From the NCBI GenBank assembly GCA_007128755.1, contig SKWV01000361.1, positions 1 through 5,879 on the forward strand: a stretch of DNA of 5,879 bases, read 5' to 3'. Origin of the DNA: Trueperaceae bacterium. GTDB taxonomy: Bacteria; Deinococcota; Deinococci; Deinococcales; Trueperaceae. Shown piece by piece: positions 5,674 to 5,879 of this stretch. The notes below the pieces were generated by a model. The model made no database searches, was not told the DNA's origin, and was given only the letters and a program-made list of their open reading frames with translations. The first letter of the stretch is position 1. Each line of letters begins with the position of its first letter. The position numbers and the translations under genes are program-made.

Positions 5674-5879
5674 TCACTGGTACACGAGCCGGATCGGCGT
5701 CGCGACCGGCCTCCCGGCAGCGTCGAAGAGCCGGTCGATCTCGATCCGGACGCGTTCACCCTGGTCGAGCGCACGCGACACCTGCAGCACGAACGTGCGC
5801 TCGTCCTCCCAGTCCGACCGGACGCGGAGCGGCTCGTCGCGGATGCTCGTGACCGTGGTCCGCGTGCGCGCGCCCTGCG
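5674..5879 (-). CDS. C-terminal fragment of an unrecognised protein, possibly Ig-like end (5' end outside window)
   Basis: On the minus strand the frame is open from the right edge to a TGA at 5676-5674, giving 67 residues that contain no ATG start. Nearly every codon ends in G or C, as in the other genes here. The opposite strand is also open across this region, but its codons end in A or T more often and its composition (His, Arg, Asp, Pro) looks like a shadow. The residues alternate in a beta-strand pattern: TTVTSIRDEPLRV, then ERTFVLQVSRAL, then GERVRIEIDRLFDAAGRPV and a final strand ending RLVYQ. The FDAAGRPV turn resembles the last strands of some bacterial Ig-like domains, but this is weak. 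The full protein and its function are not known. It is transcribed in the same direction as the sugar operon, 221 bp upstream. Confidence 0.6.
   Translation of the reverse strand, partial: QGARTRTTVTSIRDEPLRVRSDWEDERTFVLQVSRALDQGERVRIEIDRLFDAAGRPVATPIRLVYQ

Noticed and set aside
5428..5774. Two overlapping minus-strand frames of 77 codons in the intergenic region
   Set aside because: They cross the promoter, the AT-richer non-coding stretch and the end of the right-edge gene in another frame; no motif or ribosome binding site supports them.
1..5879. CRISPR array, tRNA or rRNA gene, insertion sequence or phage attachment site
   Set aside because: Reading both strands showed no regularly spaced long repeats, no transposase-like protein, no terminal inverted repeats and no recognisable tRNA or rRNA sequence.

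Overview
The window is GC-rich DNA with dense coding and almost all codons ending in G or C. It carries a compact carbohydrate-uptake and hydrolysis operon on the minus strand, flanked by the ends of two other genes. I cannot name the organism. The solute-binding protein has an ordinary secretory signal peptide with no lipobox cysteine, which suggests a cell with a periplasm. A high-GC diderm such as a Deinococcota (Trueperaceae-like) bacterium would fit, but this is inference.

Layout, left to right. Positions 1-266 (+) hold the C-terminal end of a gene that enters from the left, tentatively a transaldolase-family protein. A 36-bp convergent gap containing a hairpin (274-300) separates it from the operon's last gene. 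The operon is transcribed right to left: ABC permease 1 (5452-4313), ABC permease 2 (4310-3471), a secreted solute-binding protein (3409-2120) and a cytoplasmic glycoside hydrolase family 2 enzyme (2072-303). The intergenic region 5453-5673 contains a good sigma-70-type promoter (5544-5516). A near-palindrome with central CG (5542-5553), resembling a LacI/GalR-family operator, overlaps its -35 box. At the right edge (5879-5674, minus strand) is the C-terminal 67 residues of another protein, with a beta-rich, possibly Ig-like end.

How the genes work together (inference from family knowledge): the binding protein captures a sugar or small oligosaccharide outside the membrane, the two CUT1-type permeases carry it in, and the GH2 enzyme cleaves a terminal beta-linked sugar inside the cell. 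No ATPase gene lies in the operon, so a shared MsmX/MsiK/UgpC-type ATPase encoded elsewhere probably powers it. The substrate cannot be read from the sequence.

I see no clearly new system here. The points most worth a second look are the operator overlapping the promoter, two extra predicted membrane segments in permease 1, and a very strong GC hairpin just before the GH2 gene, whose start codon lacks a Shine-Dalgarno sequence.
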